Part shown: positions 34,129 through 44,103 of the stretch, one piece after another
Numbering within the stretch: the first letter of the stretch is position 1
Layout of the letters: every line of letters starts with the position of its first letter
Origin: Pseudomonas putida
GTDB lineage: Bacteria > Pseudomonadota > Gammaproteobacteria > Pseudomonadales > Pseudomonadaceae
DNA length: 64,000 bases
Direction: 5' to 3'
Assembly (NCBI GenBank): GCA_041879295.1
Contig: CP047152.1
Location: forward strand, 3,291,501-3,355,500
The notes under the pieces: model-generated
Told to the model about the DNA's origin: nothing
The model's database searches: none
What the model saw: the letters and a program-made list of their open reading frames with translations, nothing else
Position numbers and translations under genes: made by a program

Positions 34129-35520
34129 ATGCCCCGCCCGATCCGCTTCAACGCCTTCAGCATGAACGCTGCCAGCCACCAGTCCCCTGGACTGTGGCGC
34201 CATCCGCGCAACACCAGTATGGCGTTCAACCGCCTGAGCTACTGGACCGACCTGGCCCGCCTGCTCGAACGCGGCCTGTTCGACGCCCTGTTCATCGCCG
34301 ATGTGCTGGGTATCTACGACGTCTATCAAGGCAGCCCGCAAGCCGCTCTGCGCGGTGGCGTGCAGGTGCCGGTCAATGACCCGCTGCTGCTGGTGCCGGC
34401 AATGGCCGGGGTGACCGAGCACTTGGGTTTTGGTGTCACCTTTTCGCTGACCTACGAACACCCCTACCCCTTCGCCCGGCGCATGTCCACGCTCGACCAC
34501 CTGAGCAATGGCCGGGTCGGCTGGAACATCGTCACCGGGTATCTGGACAGCGCTGCGCGCAACCTCGGCCTGGCGCATCAACTGGGCCACGACCAACGCT
34601 ACGACCTGGCCGAGGAATACCTGCAGGTGCTGTACAAACTGTGGGAGAAAAGCTGGGACGACGACGCCGTGCTGCTGGAGCGTGAAAGCGGGCGCTATAT
34701 CGAACCCTCGCGGGTACACCCGATCAACCATGTGGGCGAGCACTTCCAGGTGCCCGGCATGCACCTGTGCCAGCCGTCGCCGCAACGCACCCCGGTGTTG
34801 TTCCAGGCCGGTGCGTCGGCACGCGGTCAGCAGTTTGCCGCACGGCATGCCGAATGCGTGTTCATCAGCGGGCCAACGCCGCCGGTGCTGCGCCGCTACG
34901 CCGACGGCATCCGCCAGGCCTGCGAAGCGGCCGGGCGTGGCCGTGACGAAGTGCTGATCTACGCCCAGGCGCTGTTGATCGTCGCCCCCACGCGGGAAGA
35001 GGCCGAGGCCCGCTTTAACGACTATCGCCGCTATGTTGACCTGGACGCTGCCCTGGCGCTGCTGTCAGGCTGGACCGGTATCGACTTCGCCGGCCTCGAC
35101 CCCGATGCACCGATCGAGTACGTCGAGAACGATGCTGGCCGTGCCGCCCTCGCAGCCTTTACCGCCGCCGACCCAACTCGCCGCTGGACCGTACGCGAAG
35201 CCGCCGAATTCGTTGGCCTGGGCGGCCGCGGCCCCGTGCTGATCGGCACTGTCAGCGAAGTGGCCGACCAGCTGGAAACCTGGCTGGACCATACCGGCAT
35301 CGACGGTTTCAACCTGACCTACGCCGTGCAACCGGACGACCTGGCCAATGTAGTCGACCTGCTGGTGCCCGAGCTGCAACGGCGTGGCCGCTACCCGCTG
35401 AGCTACATCGAGGGTCCCCTGCGCCACAAGCTGTTCGGCCGCGGTAGCCAGCTGCCCGAACGGCACGTTGGGCGTCAGGTCAGTATTCAGCGATCAAATA
35501 CCGGGTATTCCAACATTTAA
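34129..35520 (+). CDS. FMN-dependent monooxygenase, NtaA/SnaA/DszA family
   Basis: A 463-aa bacterial-luciferase-like enzyme. Family features: LDHLSNGRVGWNIVTGYLDSAARNLG (about 123-148), HFQVPGMHLCQPSPQRTPVLFQAGASARGQQFAARHAECVF (about 205-245), and VREAAEFVGLGGRGPVLIGTVSEVADQLE. It uses FMNH2 from a separate reductase, not seen here, to oxidise substrates such as sulfones, sulfonates or aminopolycarboxylates. Pairing with an SsuA-like binding protein points to scavenging of an organosulfur compound. The precise substrate is unknown. Confidence 0.9.
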   Translation: MPRPIRFNAFSMNAASHQSPGLWRHPRNTSMAFNRLSYWTDLARLLERGLFDALFIADVLGIYDVYQGSPQAALRGGVQVPVNDPLLLVPAMAGVTEHLGFGVTFSLTYEHPYPFARRMSTLDHLSNGRVGWNIVTGYLDSAARNLGLAHQLGHDQRYDLAEEYLQVLYKLWEKSWDDDAVLLERESGRYIEPSRVHPINHVGEHFQVPGMHLCQPSPQRTPVLFQAGASARGQQFAARHAECVFISGPTPPVLRRYADGIRQACEAAGRGRDEVLIYAQALLIVAPTREEAEARFNDYRRYVDLDAALALLSGWTGIDFAGLDPDAPIEYVENDAGRAALAAFTAADPTRRWTVREAAEFVGLGGRGPVLIGTVSEVADQLETWLDHTGIDGFNLTYAVQPDDLANVVDLLVPELQRRGRYPLSYIEGPLRHKLFGRGSQLPERHVGRQVSIQRSNTGYSNI

Positions 35521-35626
35521 TTTGTGGATGGCACGCACTCGACCCTATTCTGTGGCCACATCCCCTGCGCCGCACCGGCCGGTGCGGTTCAAGGCATGGG
35601 GAGAGAACAACAAGTCGAGATCGTCC

Positions 35627-36463
35627 ATGTCGAACCATTCGTACTTCGCCCCACACGGTGGGCACCCGGCTCAAACCGAGCTGCTGACTGACCGTGCCAT
35701 GTTCACTGAAGCCTATGCCGTCATCCCTAAAGGCGTGATGCGTGACATCGTCACCAGCCACCTGCCCTTTTGGGACAAGATGCGCATGTGGGTCATCGCC
35801 CGCCCGCTGACCGGTTTTGCCGAAACCTTCTCCCAGTACATCGTCGAACTGGCCCCGGAAGGCGGCAGCGAGCGCCCTGAGCTGGACGCTGATGCGGAAG
35901 CCGTGGTGTTCATCGTCGAAGGCGAACTGGACATCACCGTCGAAGGCAAGCACCACACCCTGGTACCTGGCGGCTACGCCTTCCTGGCCCCGGGCGCCGA
36001 GTGGAGCCTGCGTAACAACAGCAAGTCCAACGTCACCTTCCACTGGCTGCGCAAGCACTATCAGAAGGTTGAAGGCCTGGATGTACCGGAATCCTTCGTC
36101 ACCCACCGCGACAACGCCACCGTCATCGAAATGCCGGGCACCGAAGGCCGCTGGAAAACCACCCGCTTTGTCGACATGGCCGACATGCGCCACGACATGC
36201 ACGTGAACATCGTCACCTTCCAGCCGGGCGGTGTGATTCCGTTCGCAGAAACCCACGTGATGGAACACGGCCTGTACGTGCTGGAAGGCAAGGCAGTGTA
36301 CCGTCTGAACCAGGACTGGGTCGAAGTGGAAGCCGGCGACTTCATGTGGCTGCGCGCCTTCTGCCCGCAAGCCTGCTACGCTGGCGGCCCAGGCAACTTC
36401 AGCTACCTGCTGTACAAGGACGTGAACCGTCACGTACACCTGACGCTGAACCCTAAACGCTAA
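35627..36463 (+). CDS. (S)-ureidoglycine aminohydrolase-like bicupin protein
   Basis: A 278-aa protein with two cupin domains (VVFIVEGELDITVEGKHHTLVPGGYAFLAPG, about 88-118; and FAETHVMEHGLYVLEGKAVYRLNQDWVEVEAGDFMWL, about 205-240). The second contains the ETHVxEHG metal-binding motif of UGHY/AllE enzymes, which release ammonia from ureidoglycine in allantoin breakdown. ATG 35627 gives the normal start (MSNHSYFAPHGG). No other purine-catabolism gene is close, so the physiological context is unclear. A terminator follows. Confidence 0.88.
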   Translation: MSNHSYFAPHGGHPAQTELLTDRAMFTEAYAVIPKGVMRDIVTSHLPFWDKMRMWVIARPLTGFAETFSQYIVELAPEGGSERPELDADAEAVVFIVEGELDITVEGKHHTLVPGGYAFLAPGAEWSLRNNSKSNVTFHWLRKHYQKVEGLDVPESFVTHRDNATVIEMPGTEGRWKTTRFVDMADMRHDMHVNIVTFQPGGVIPFAETHVMEHGLYVLEGKAVYRLNQDWVEVEAGDFMWLRAFCPQACYAGGPGNFSYLLYKDVNRHVHLTLNPKR

Positions 36464-36481
36464 GCCCAGGCTGATGCCCGC

Positions 36482-36511
36482 AAGCCCGCCAACCTGGCGG
36501 GCTTTCTGTTT
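36482..36511 (+). terminator. Rho-independent terminator
   Basis: AAGCCCGCCA, loop ACC, TGGCGGGCTT, then TCTGTTTG, 18 nt after the bicupin gene stop. Confidence 0.85.
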
Positions 36512-36551
36512 GCCGCGCATACTGAAACACCCACCCCTGCAGGGTACGGCC

Positions 36552-37151
36552 ATGAACCGCTACCTGCTGATCGCGACCTTGCTGCTGTGCACCTCTGCCC
36601 TGGCCACCGATGGCTGGAAACTCGCCTACGACCGCGAAGGCATTCGCGTGTACCTGAAAGACCCAAGCGCCTCGCCCTACCCGCAGTTTCGTGGTGTCAG
36701 CACCATGAAAGCCAGCGTGCGCACGCTTACTGACCTGCAGGATAACCTGCGCGTAGCCTGCAAGTGGCTGTACGCCTGTGACCAGCTGCGGCTGCTGGAT
36801 GTGGAAGGTGATAGCACCTGGGTATACCTGACCACCAACCCACCATGGCCGACGAGGCCGCGAGACATGGTGCTGAAAGTGACCAGCGAACGCCTGGCCG
36901 ACGGTACCCTGGTGCGCCACCTGAGCGCCGAGCCCGACAGAATCCCCAAGGTTGACGGACTGATCCGGGTACGGCACCTGAGTGGCAAGTGGCGGATGAA
37001 GCCGCTGGGTGAGCGGGTGACCGAGGTGACCTACCAGTTGCAGGCCGCCCCTGCCGGGGATGTGCCGAGCTGGCTGGCCAACCGGCTAATGGTGGATATA
37101 GCGGTGGTGACGCTGCGTACCTTGCGAGCGGTGGCTGAGCGCCAACCTTGA
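36552..37151 (+). CDS. Exported START-domain protein
   Basis: A 199-aa protein with a signal peptide (MNRYLLIATLLLCTSALATDG). The mature part has START/StAR-like lipid-binding features: GWKLAYDREGIRVYLKD, FRGVSTMKASV, and PWPTRPRDMVLKVTSERLADGT. It would place a lipid-binding cavity in the periplasm. Bacterial members are poorly characterised. ATG 36552 directly precedes the signal peptide. Confidence 0.85.
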   Translation: MNRYLLIATLLLCTSALATDGWKLAYDREGIRVYLKDPSASPYPQFRGVSTMKASVRTLTDLQDNLRVACKWLYACDQLRLLDVEGDSTWVYLTTNPPWPTRPRDMVLKVTSERLADGTLVRHLSAEPDRIPKVDGLIRVRHLSGKWRMKPLGERVTEVTYQLQAAPAGDVPSWLANRLMVDIAVVTLRTLRAVAERQP

Positions 37152-37294
37152 GTATGCTGGTCGCCGCCATCCGCCGGGCTTCGCTCTGGAAGATCACGCC
37201 GTACCACGGTACGTACTACAGAAAATAAAAAACGCGGGATGTGCGCAAGGATCGAGACCTTGAATCAGGTCCGGCGAACAGGGAGCGTGACGGG

Positions 37295-37317
37295 TGTGGG
37301 AGCGGGCTTGCCCGCGA
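37295..37317. repeat. Single REP half-element
   Basis: TGTGGGAGCGGGCTTGCCCGCGA, a short P. putida REP palindrome in the 273-bp gap between the START-domain and LysR genes. Nothing else is recognised in that gap. Confidence 0.8.
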
Positions 37318-37424
37318 TGCAGGCTGCGCGATGGAAGGCAAAGGGCTTCACCTGTATTCGCCGGACAACCTCACAGTGATCGTGCTGGCTTTGAGTGCTG
37401 TGCAAGAGCATCTTCCACAGATCG

Positions 37425-38318
37425 TCAGATCCCACCGCCCGCCAGCAACTGCGCCATCACCTCAGCCAACGCCTTGACCATTGCATCCGCGGTCGGCCGG
37501 TGCACGATGACGATCTCATAACTGTCGACCTCCGGCAGCCCTTGCCCGGCCCCCAACACCCTGTGCTCGCCGGTGGCCGCCCTTGGCGGCAGCAGGCTGA
37601 TACCCATGCCATCGGCGACCGCGGCCTGGATGCCACTGAGGCTGGAACTGGTAAAGCTGATGCGCCAGCGCCGGCCCATGCCTTCGATGGCGTTGATCAT
37701 GTCCTCGCGATACAGGCCACGTGGCGGAAAGGTGACCAACGGGATCGGGTCCAACTCGAAGGCAGGCGTGCGCGCGCTGTCGATCCACTGCAGACGCTCT
37801 GGCCAACAGGCCACGCCCTCACGGCTGTTGCGTCGTTGCTTGAGCAGCACCAGGTCAAGCTCGCCATTGTCGTAGGCCTGGCTCAGGTCGCGGCACAAGC
37901 CGCTGGTCACTTCGAGCTTCACCTGTGGGTGCAGCCGGCTGAATGCCGACAGCGCATTGGTGGTACGCCCGCCAACGAAGTCCTCGGGCACGCCAAGCCG
38001 TACCGTGGTGCCTACCATCGCCCCGGCCAGGGCTTCAAGCATCTGATCGTTCAGGGCAAGCATGTGTCGGGCATAGCCGAGCAAGGTCTGCCCGGCGTCG
38101 GTCGGCAGCACATCACGGTTGCCCCGCACCAACAGGCGGTGGCCGACCATGTCTTCCAGGCGGCGTACCTTCTGGCTGATCGTCGACTGGGTCGAATGCA
38201 AACGCGCAGCAGCGGTAGTGAAGCTGCCGCAGTCGGCTACTACGACAATAGCGCGCAGCAGATCGAGGTCGAACAAGGCTCTATTCGATTTCACGCTGAT
38301 GGACATCTGGATATTCAA
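37425..38318 (-). CDS. LysR-family transcriptional regulator
   Basis: A 297-aa LysR protein: FDLDLLRAIVVVADCGSFTTAAARLHSTQSTISQKVRRLEDMVG forms the HTH, followed by a standard effector domain (VRLGVPEDFVGGRTTNALSAF). It lies 32 bp downstream of ggt on the same strand, so it may be co-transcribed with it. MSISV four residues in is an alternative start. Confidence 0.9.
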   Translation of the reverse strand: MNIQMSISVKSNRALFDLDLLRAIVVVADCGSFTTAAARLHSTQSTISQKVRRLEDMVGHRLLVRGNRDVLPTDAGQTLLGYARHMLALNDQMLEALAGAMVGTTVRLGVPEDFVGGRTTNALSAFSRLHPQVKLEVTSGLCRDLSQAYDNGELDLVLLKQRRNSREGVACWPERLQWIDSARTPAFELDPIPLVTFPPRGLYREDMINAIEGMGRRWRISFTSSSLSGIQAAVADGMGISLLPPRAATGEHRVLGAGQGLPEVDSYEIVIVHRPTADAMVKALAEVMAQLLAGGGI

Positions 38319-38350
38319 CTAATGAATGGCAAGTCTGCGTTCTATCACGG

Positions 38351-40141
38351 CTAGTCACCGAGGGCCACTCCTTCCCGCCGAGGATCGGCACCGCCTGACC
38401 AACCCTCGCCGCTGCGCTGGATGATCTGCATGCCGCTGGTCATGGTCATCGGCGTCACCTCATGGCCCCAGGCTGCCAACTGGCGGATCAGCGCCGGGCT
38501 GCTCAGCCCTGCTTCCACTTCGGTGCCGGCATTGCGACTGCCGAAGTTGGGCAGGCCAGCGGCCTGTTGCGGGTCGAGCTGCCAATCCAGCAGGCCGACC
38601 AGTGCCTTGTTCACGTAACCGATGATCTGCGAACCACCCGGCGAACCTAGGCTCGCGACAAACTCGCTCGTGGCACGCGAGAACACCAATGTCGGCGCCA
38701 TGGCCGACAGCGGCCGTTTGCCCGGCTGCACCCGATTGGCCACAGGTTTGCCGTGCTCGTCGGGGATGAACGAGAAATCGGTCAGCTGATTGTTGAGCAG
38801 GAAGCCCTTGACCATCAGGTGCGAGCCAAATGCGGCCTCCACCGAGGTGGTCATGGCCAGGGCCTGGCCGCTGTCATCCACCGCACTGAGGTGAGAGGTG
38901 GAGATACGCAGTGGCGAGCGGTCGGGCGCAAGTGCCAGGTCCGCTCCTTGCGGGTGGCCCGGACGGGCGCGCTTCATGCTGTGCTCGCCGATCAGCGCCG
39001 CGCGGCTGGCCAGATAAGCAGAGTCGGTCAGGGCCTTGACCGGGACGGGCACGTAGTCGCTGTCGGCCAGGTACTGAGCGCGGTCGGCGTAGGCCAGGCG
39101 CTCGGCCTCGGCGATCAGGTGCACGGCCAAGGGCGGGGCTTCCAGGCGGGCCGGGGACGAAGTGGCCAGCGGTCGCAGCGCTGCCAGGTCGCGTTGCGGC
39201 GCGGTGCGCTGCACGGCTTCGAGCAGGCCCAAGGTTTGCAGGACGGTCACCCCACCCGATGAAGGTGGCGGCATGCCGCAGATCTGCCAGGCCTTGTAGG
39301 GACCGCACAACGGCTCGCGCTCCTTGGCCTGGTACCGCTGCAAGTCCTGCAACGACAGATAACCGGCATTGGCGTGGCTACGCACCTTGGCGACGATGGC
39401 TTCGGCAATTTCACCGCTGTAGAACACCTCGGGCCCCTGTGCGGCGATCTGCTCGAAGGTATGAGCCAACTCAGGGTTGCGCAGGATCGTTCCCACCGCC
39501 AGCGGCGTGCCCTGTTCATCGAGGAAGTAACGGGCCATGGCGGGTGAGCGTGCAATATAGGGATCCCCGGCCAGTAGCGTGTGCAGGCGCTCGGAAACCG
39601 CGAAGCCGTTGCGTGCCAGGGCGATGGCCGGGGTGAACAGGGCGTGCCAGGGCAACTTGCCATGCTGCTCGTGGACCTGTTTCAGGGCACGCAGCACCCC
39701 GGGCACGCCCACCGAACGCCCTCCGATCTGCGCCACCCGGAACGGCATGGGTGTGCCATCGGCTTGCAGGAACAGTTTTTCCGTCACCGCCGCAGGTGCT
39801 GCCTCCCGCCCGTCGAATGCCTGCACGCGCTTGCCATCCCAGTACAGGATGAACGCCCCGCCACCGATCCCACTGGACTGCGGCTCGACCAGTGTCAGCA
39901 CCATTTGCATGGCGATGGCGGCGTCAATCGCACTGCCGCCGGCACGCAGCATCGCCCGCCCCGCTTCACTGGCCAGCGGGTTGGCTGCGGCGACCATGTG
40001 CCGGCTGGCGTGCACCGGCTGCAAACCGCTACGGTAGCCAGAGGCCAGTTCCGGTGGTGCGGGCAATACCTGGTCGGCCCCGGCCCAGTCACTGGCAGCC
40101 AGCAGGCACAGAACGCAGATCAGCGGGGTGGGATATTTCAT
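38351..40141 (-). CDS. ggt: Gamma-glutamyltransferase (glutathione hydrolase), periplasmic
   Basis: A 596-aa Ntn hydrolase with a signal peptide (MKYPTPLICVLCLLAASDWAGA). The large subunit holds ASEAGRAMLRAGGSAIDAAIAMQ. The autoprocessing site is at the STSHLS motif, with the catalytic Thr at about residue 415, followed by TTSVEAAFGSHLMVKGFLLNNQ; PLSAMAPTLVF and SLGSPGGSQI complete the family signature. It cleaves glutathione and other gamma-glutamyl compounds in the periplasm. ATG 40141 starts on the signal peptide. Confidence 0.93.
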   Translation of the reverse strand: MKYPTPLICVLCLLAASDWAGADQVLPAPPELASGYRSGLQPVHASRHMVAAANPLASEAGRAMLRAGGSAIDAAIAMQMVLTLVEPQSSGIGGGAFILYWDGKRVQAFDGREAAPAAVTEKLFLQADGTPMPFRVAQIGGRSVGVPGVLRALKQVHEQHGKLPWHALFTPAIALARNGFAVSERLHTLLAGDPYIARSPAMARYFLDEQGTPLAVGTILRNPELAHTFEQIAAQGPEVFYSGEIAEAIVAKVRSHANAGYLSLQDLQRYQAKEREPLCGPYKAWQICGMPPPSSGGVTVLQTLGLLEAVQRTAPQRDLAALRPLATSSPARLEAPPLAVHLIAEAERLAYADRAQYLADSDYVPVPVKALTDSAYLASRAALIGEHSMKRARPGHPQGADLALAPDRSPLRISTSHLSAVDDSGQALAMTTSVEAAFGSHLMVKGFLLNNQLTDFSFIPDEHGKPVANRVQPGKRPLSAMAPTLVFSRATSEFVASLGSPGGSQIIGYVNKALVGLLDWQLDPQQAAGLPNFGSRNAGTEVEAGLSSPALIRQLAAWGHEVTPMTMTSGMQIIQRSGEGWSGGADPRREGVALGD

Positions 40142-40291
40142 CGTCAAGCGTCCTGCCTTCACCTATTCAGCGAAGTACTGTCGGTCATAGGCAGTCTCGA
40201 CTTCAAGCCTTGGTGCAATTACCGGCAAGCCATTCGCTGACCAATACAGCCTTTGCTCTCTGCGTGAGTGCCAGGTTTGCGCAATGACAGA

Positions 40292-41539
<1,248 letters not shown>

Positions 41540-41545
41540 TTAGGG

Positions 41546-41571
41546 TTTGCCATTGCATTTTTAATGGCAAA
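41546..41571. promoter_or_regulatory. Perfect 9-bp inverted repeat in the pobA control region
   Basis: TTTGCCATT (41546-41554), spacer GCATTTTT, AATGGCAAA (41563-41571). It lies 67 bp upstream of the pobA start and 80 bp upstream of the AraC-family start. It is a strong candidate binding site for the pob regulator or another repressor or activator. Confidence 0.6.
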
Positions 41572-41651
41572 AAATGCCGCTTAAGTGTGCTATTCCATAA
41601 AAAAACTGCACTTTTACGAAAAGCGTTCGATTAACGGACAGGTCAGCCCAG

Positions 41652-42530
41652 ATGAAATCCACCCTCCCCGGCGTCCCGTTGTTCAAGCTGTACGGCGAAA
41701 ATCAGGCCTGGCCCGGCACCGACCTGCTGCACTGCGAATCAATCCCGGCGCGCAGCCGCCTGCATCACTGGGAGATCAAGCCGCACCAGCATGCCGAGCT
41801 GTTCCAGCTGCTGTATGTACAGCGTGGCCAGGCCCAGGTGGAGATCGAGGGGGTGCGCAGTGCCATCGGCGAAGCGGCGATCCAGGTAGTGCCGCCGATG
41901 ACCGTGCATGGTTTTCGCTTCAGCGCCGATATCCAGGGCTATGTCCTGACCTTTGGTACTGCCCTTGTAGCGAACCTGGAACAGCGCCTGGGCGCGCCAC
42001 TGACGGTGCTGGCACAACCTGCGTGTTACCCGCTGGGCCATGACCGCGTGCACCTGCGCAGCCTGGTCGACACCTTGCAGCAGGAGTACCAGGGCAATGC
42101 CCCGGCTCGCGCAGCGATGCTCGAAGCGTTGGTGACCGCGCTGATGGTGTGGATCAGCCGCCGCCAGCAGCAAGGGCTGGCGCCGCGCAACCGCGATGAA
42201 CGTGACCGGCTGTTGCTGGGGCAGTACTTGCGCCTGGTCGAAGCGCATTACCGCGAGCATCTATCGGTTGAAGATTATGCCGCGCGGCTGAATGTTCCGA
42301 GCTTGCAGCTGAACCAGCTGTGCCGGACGCTGAGTGGCCAGACTGCGTTGCAGGTGGTGCACCAGCGGTTGTTGCTGGAGGCGCGACGCAACCTGATCTA
42401 CACGCGGATGAGCATCGGGCAGTTGTCGGACAGCCTGGGGTTTACCGACCCGACCTACTTCGCCCGGTGGTTCAAGCGCTTGAGTGGGCAGACACCCAAT
42501 GGGTATCGCAGATCGGGGCTGTCTGAATAA
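41652..42530 (+). CDS. pobC: AraC-family activator of pobA (PobC/PobR type)
   Basis: A 292-aa regulator with an N-terminal cupin-like sensor (HWEIKPHQHAELFQLLYVQRGQAQVEIEG...) and a C-terminal AraC DNA-binding domain (LSVEDYAARLNVPSLQLNQLCRTLSG and IGQLSDSLGFTDPTYFARWFKRLSGQTPNGYR). The divergent position beside pobA matches the known AraC-type 4-hydroxybenzoate activator of Pseudomonas (called PobC in P. putida, PobR in others). The symbol rests on position and family. Confidence 0.85.
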   Translation: MKSTLPGVPLFKLYGENQAWPGTDLLHCESIPARSRLHHWEIKPHQHAELFQLLYVQRGQAQVEIEGVRSAIGEAAIQVVPPMTVHGFRFSADIQGYVLTFGTALVANLEQRLGAPLTVLAQPACYPLGHDRVHLRSLVDTLQQEYQGNAPARAAMLEALVTALMVWISRRQQQGLAPRNRDERDRLLLGQYLRLVEAHYREHLSVEDYAARLNVPSLQLNQLCRTLSGQTALQVVHQRLLLEARRNLIYTRMSIGQLSDSLGFTDPTYFARWFKRLSGQTPNGYRRSGLSE

Positions 42531-42547
42531 TCCATGCCGGCCTCATC

Positions 42548-42563
42548 TTGACGTATACGTCAA
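42548..42563. promoter_or_regulatory. Perfect 16-bp palindrome upstream of MerR-mvaB
   Basis: TTGACGTATACGTCAA, 43 bp before the MerR start. Its left end is also a consensus -35 (TTGACG). Overlap of a palindrome with a promoter is typical of MerR-family autoregulated operators, and the site resembles that of the leucine-pathway regulator LiuR. Confidence 0.75.
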
Positions 42564-42605
42564 CCTGCCCTCAGGATATCCGCATACCCTACGTCGAGCC
42601 CGAGC

Positions 42606-43004
42606 ATGAGCACTCAGACCTACAGCATCTCCGACCTGTCCCGCGAGCTGGACATCACCACCCGCGCAATACGCTTCTATGAAGAACAGGGACTGCTCAG
42701 CCCTGAGCGTCGTGGCCTGGAACGTATCTACTCACCGCGCGACAAGGTCAGCCTGAAGCTCATCCTGCGCGGCAAGCGCATCGGCTTTTCCCTGGCCGAG
42801 TGCCGTGAGCTGATCGAACTGTACGACCCCACCAGCGGCAACCTCAAGCAGCTCAACAGCATGCTGGCGAAAATCGCCGAGCGCCGTGCCCAGCTGGAGC
42901 AGCAGATGCTGGACATTCACCAGATGCAACTGGAACTGGACACCGCCCAGGAGCGCTGCGAACAAGCCCTGGCCGCCACCCTGAACAACAAAGACAACCG
43001 CTGA
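42606..43004 (+). CDS. MerR-family regulator, LiuR-like
   Basis: A 132-aa MerR protein: YSISDLSRELDITTRAIRFYEEQGLLSPERRG is the winged helix, followed by the recognition region (GKRIGFSLAECRELIELYD) and a C-terminal coiled coil (RRAQLEQQMLDIHQMQLELD). No Cys metal site is present. Size and sequence fit LiuR, which controls leucine/isovalerate catabolism. mvaB starts 19 nt downstream, so the two are one operon with a likely autoregulatory palindrome. Confidence 0.88.
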   Translation: MSTQTYSISDLSRELDITTRAIRFYEEQGLLSPERRGLERIYSPRDKVSLKLILRGKRIGFSLAECRELIELYDPTSGNLKQLNSMLAKIAERRAQLEQQMLDIHQMQLELDTAQERCEQALAATLNNKDNR

Positions 43005-43023
43005 ACGCCACAGGAAACCCGCC

Positions 43024-43923
43024 ATGTCCTTGCCCAAACACGTCCGCCTGGTCGAAGTCGGCCCCCGCGACGGCCTGCAGAACGAAGCCCAGCCCATCAG
43101 CGTCGCCGACAAGGTACGCCTGGTCAACGACCTCACCGAAGCGGGCCTGGCCTATATAGAAGTGGGCAGTTTCGTGTCCCCCAAGTGGGTGCCACAAATG
43201 GCCGGCTCTGCCGAGGTTTTCGCCGGCATCCAGCAGCGCCCCGGTGTGACGTATGCCGCACTGGCGCCGAACCTGCGTGGTTTCGAGGACGCCCTGGCTG
43301 CCGGGGTGAAGGAAGTGGCGGTCTTCGCTGCCGCCTCCGAAGCGTTTTCGCAGCGCAACATCAATTGCTCGATCAGCGAAAGCCTCAAGCGTTTCGAACC
43401 CATCATGGACGCTGCGCGCAGCCACGGCGTGCGCGTGCGCGGGTATGTGTCTTGCGTGCTGGGCTGCCCTTATGAGGGCAAGGTCAGCGCCGAGCAGGTG
43501 GCCCCGGTGGCCCGCGCCCTGCACGACATGGGCTGCTATGAGGTCTCGCTGGGTGACACCATCGGCACCGGAACCGCAGGCGACACCCGGCGCCTGTTCG
43601 AGGTGGTGTCGGCCCAGGTACCGCGCGAGCAGCTGGCCGGACACTTCCATGACACTTACGGCCAGGCCCTGGCCAACGTCTATGCCAGCCTGCTTGAAGG
43701 CATCAGCGTGTTCGACAGCTCAGTAGCCGGGCTGGGCGGCTGCCCTTACGCCAAGGGTGCTACCGGCAATATCGCCAGTGAAGACGTCGTGTACCTGCTG
43801 CAAGGGCTTGGCATTGAAACCGGCATCGACCTGGGCCGGCTGATAGCCGCCGGCCAGCGCATCAGCAGCGTGCTGGGCCGCGAAAACGGGTCGCGGGTAG
43901 CACGGGCCTGCAGCGCTCAATAG
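43024..43923 (+). CDS. mvaB: Hydroxymethylglutaryl-CoA lyase
   Basis: A 299-aa TIM-barrel enzyme of the HMGL/DRE family. It has VEVGPRDGLQNE (metal and catalytic Arg-Asp, about 8-19), GSFVSPKWVPQMAG, SCVLGCPYEG and the signature SVAGLGGCPYAKGATGN with the catalytic Cys. It splits HMG-CoA into acetoacetate and acetyl-CoA, the last step of leucine catabolism. The rest of the liu pathway is not in the window. Confidence 0.95.
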   Translation: MSLPKHVRLVEVGPRDGLQNEAQPISVADKVRLVNDLTEAGLAYIEVGSFVSPKWVPQMAGSAEVFAGIQQRPGVTYAALAPNLRGFEDALAAGVKEVAVFAAASEAFSQRNINCSISESLKRFEPIMDAARSHGVRVRGYVSCVLGCPYEGKVSAEQVAPVARALHDMGCYEVSLGDTIGTGTAGDTRRLFEVVSAQVPREQLAGHFHDTYGQALANVYASLLEGISVFDSSVAGLGGCPYAKGATGNIASEDVVYLLQGLGIETGIDLGRLIAAGQRISSVLGRENGSRVARACSAQ

Positions 43924-44079
43924 GTCACACGGGTGTCACATTGGTGTGGGTGAAGTGTTACCTCCCGCACATTTCACAGCAAAAAATCGGGTAACAGGGA
44001 AACAAATCGGCAGAATTTCAGGCTGGGCGGTGTCGACCAAAATTCTTAACTCATTGATTTTAAAGGGTTTTCAAAAGTT

Positions 44080-44093
44080 GGCACGCACCCTGC
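44080..44093 (+). promoter_or_regulatory. Sigma-54 (-24/-12) promoter of crcY
   Basis: TTGGCACGCACCCTGCTA with GG at 44080-44081 and GC at 44092-44093, exactly the 12-nt spacing of RpoN promoters. The predicted start is near 44104. Expected activator: CbrB, known to drive crcY/crcZ. An enhancer site should lie upstream in 43924-44079, but I did not identify it. Confidence 0.88.
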
Positions 44094-44103
44094 TATATCT
44101 CTG

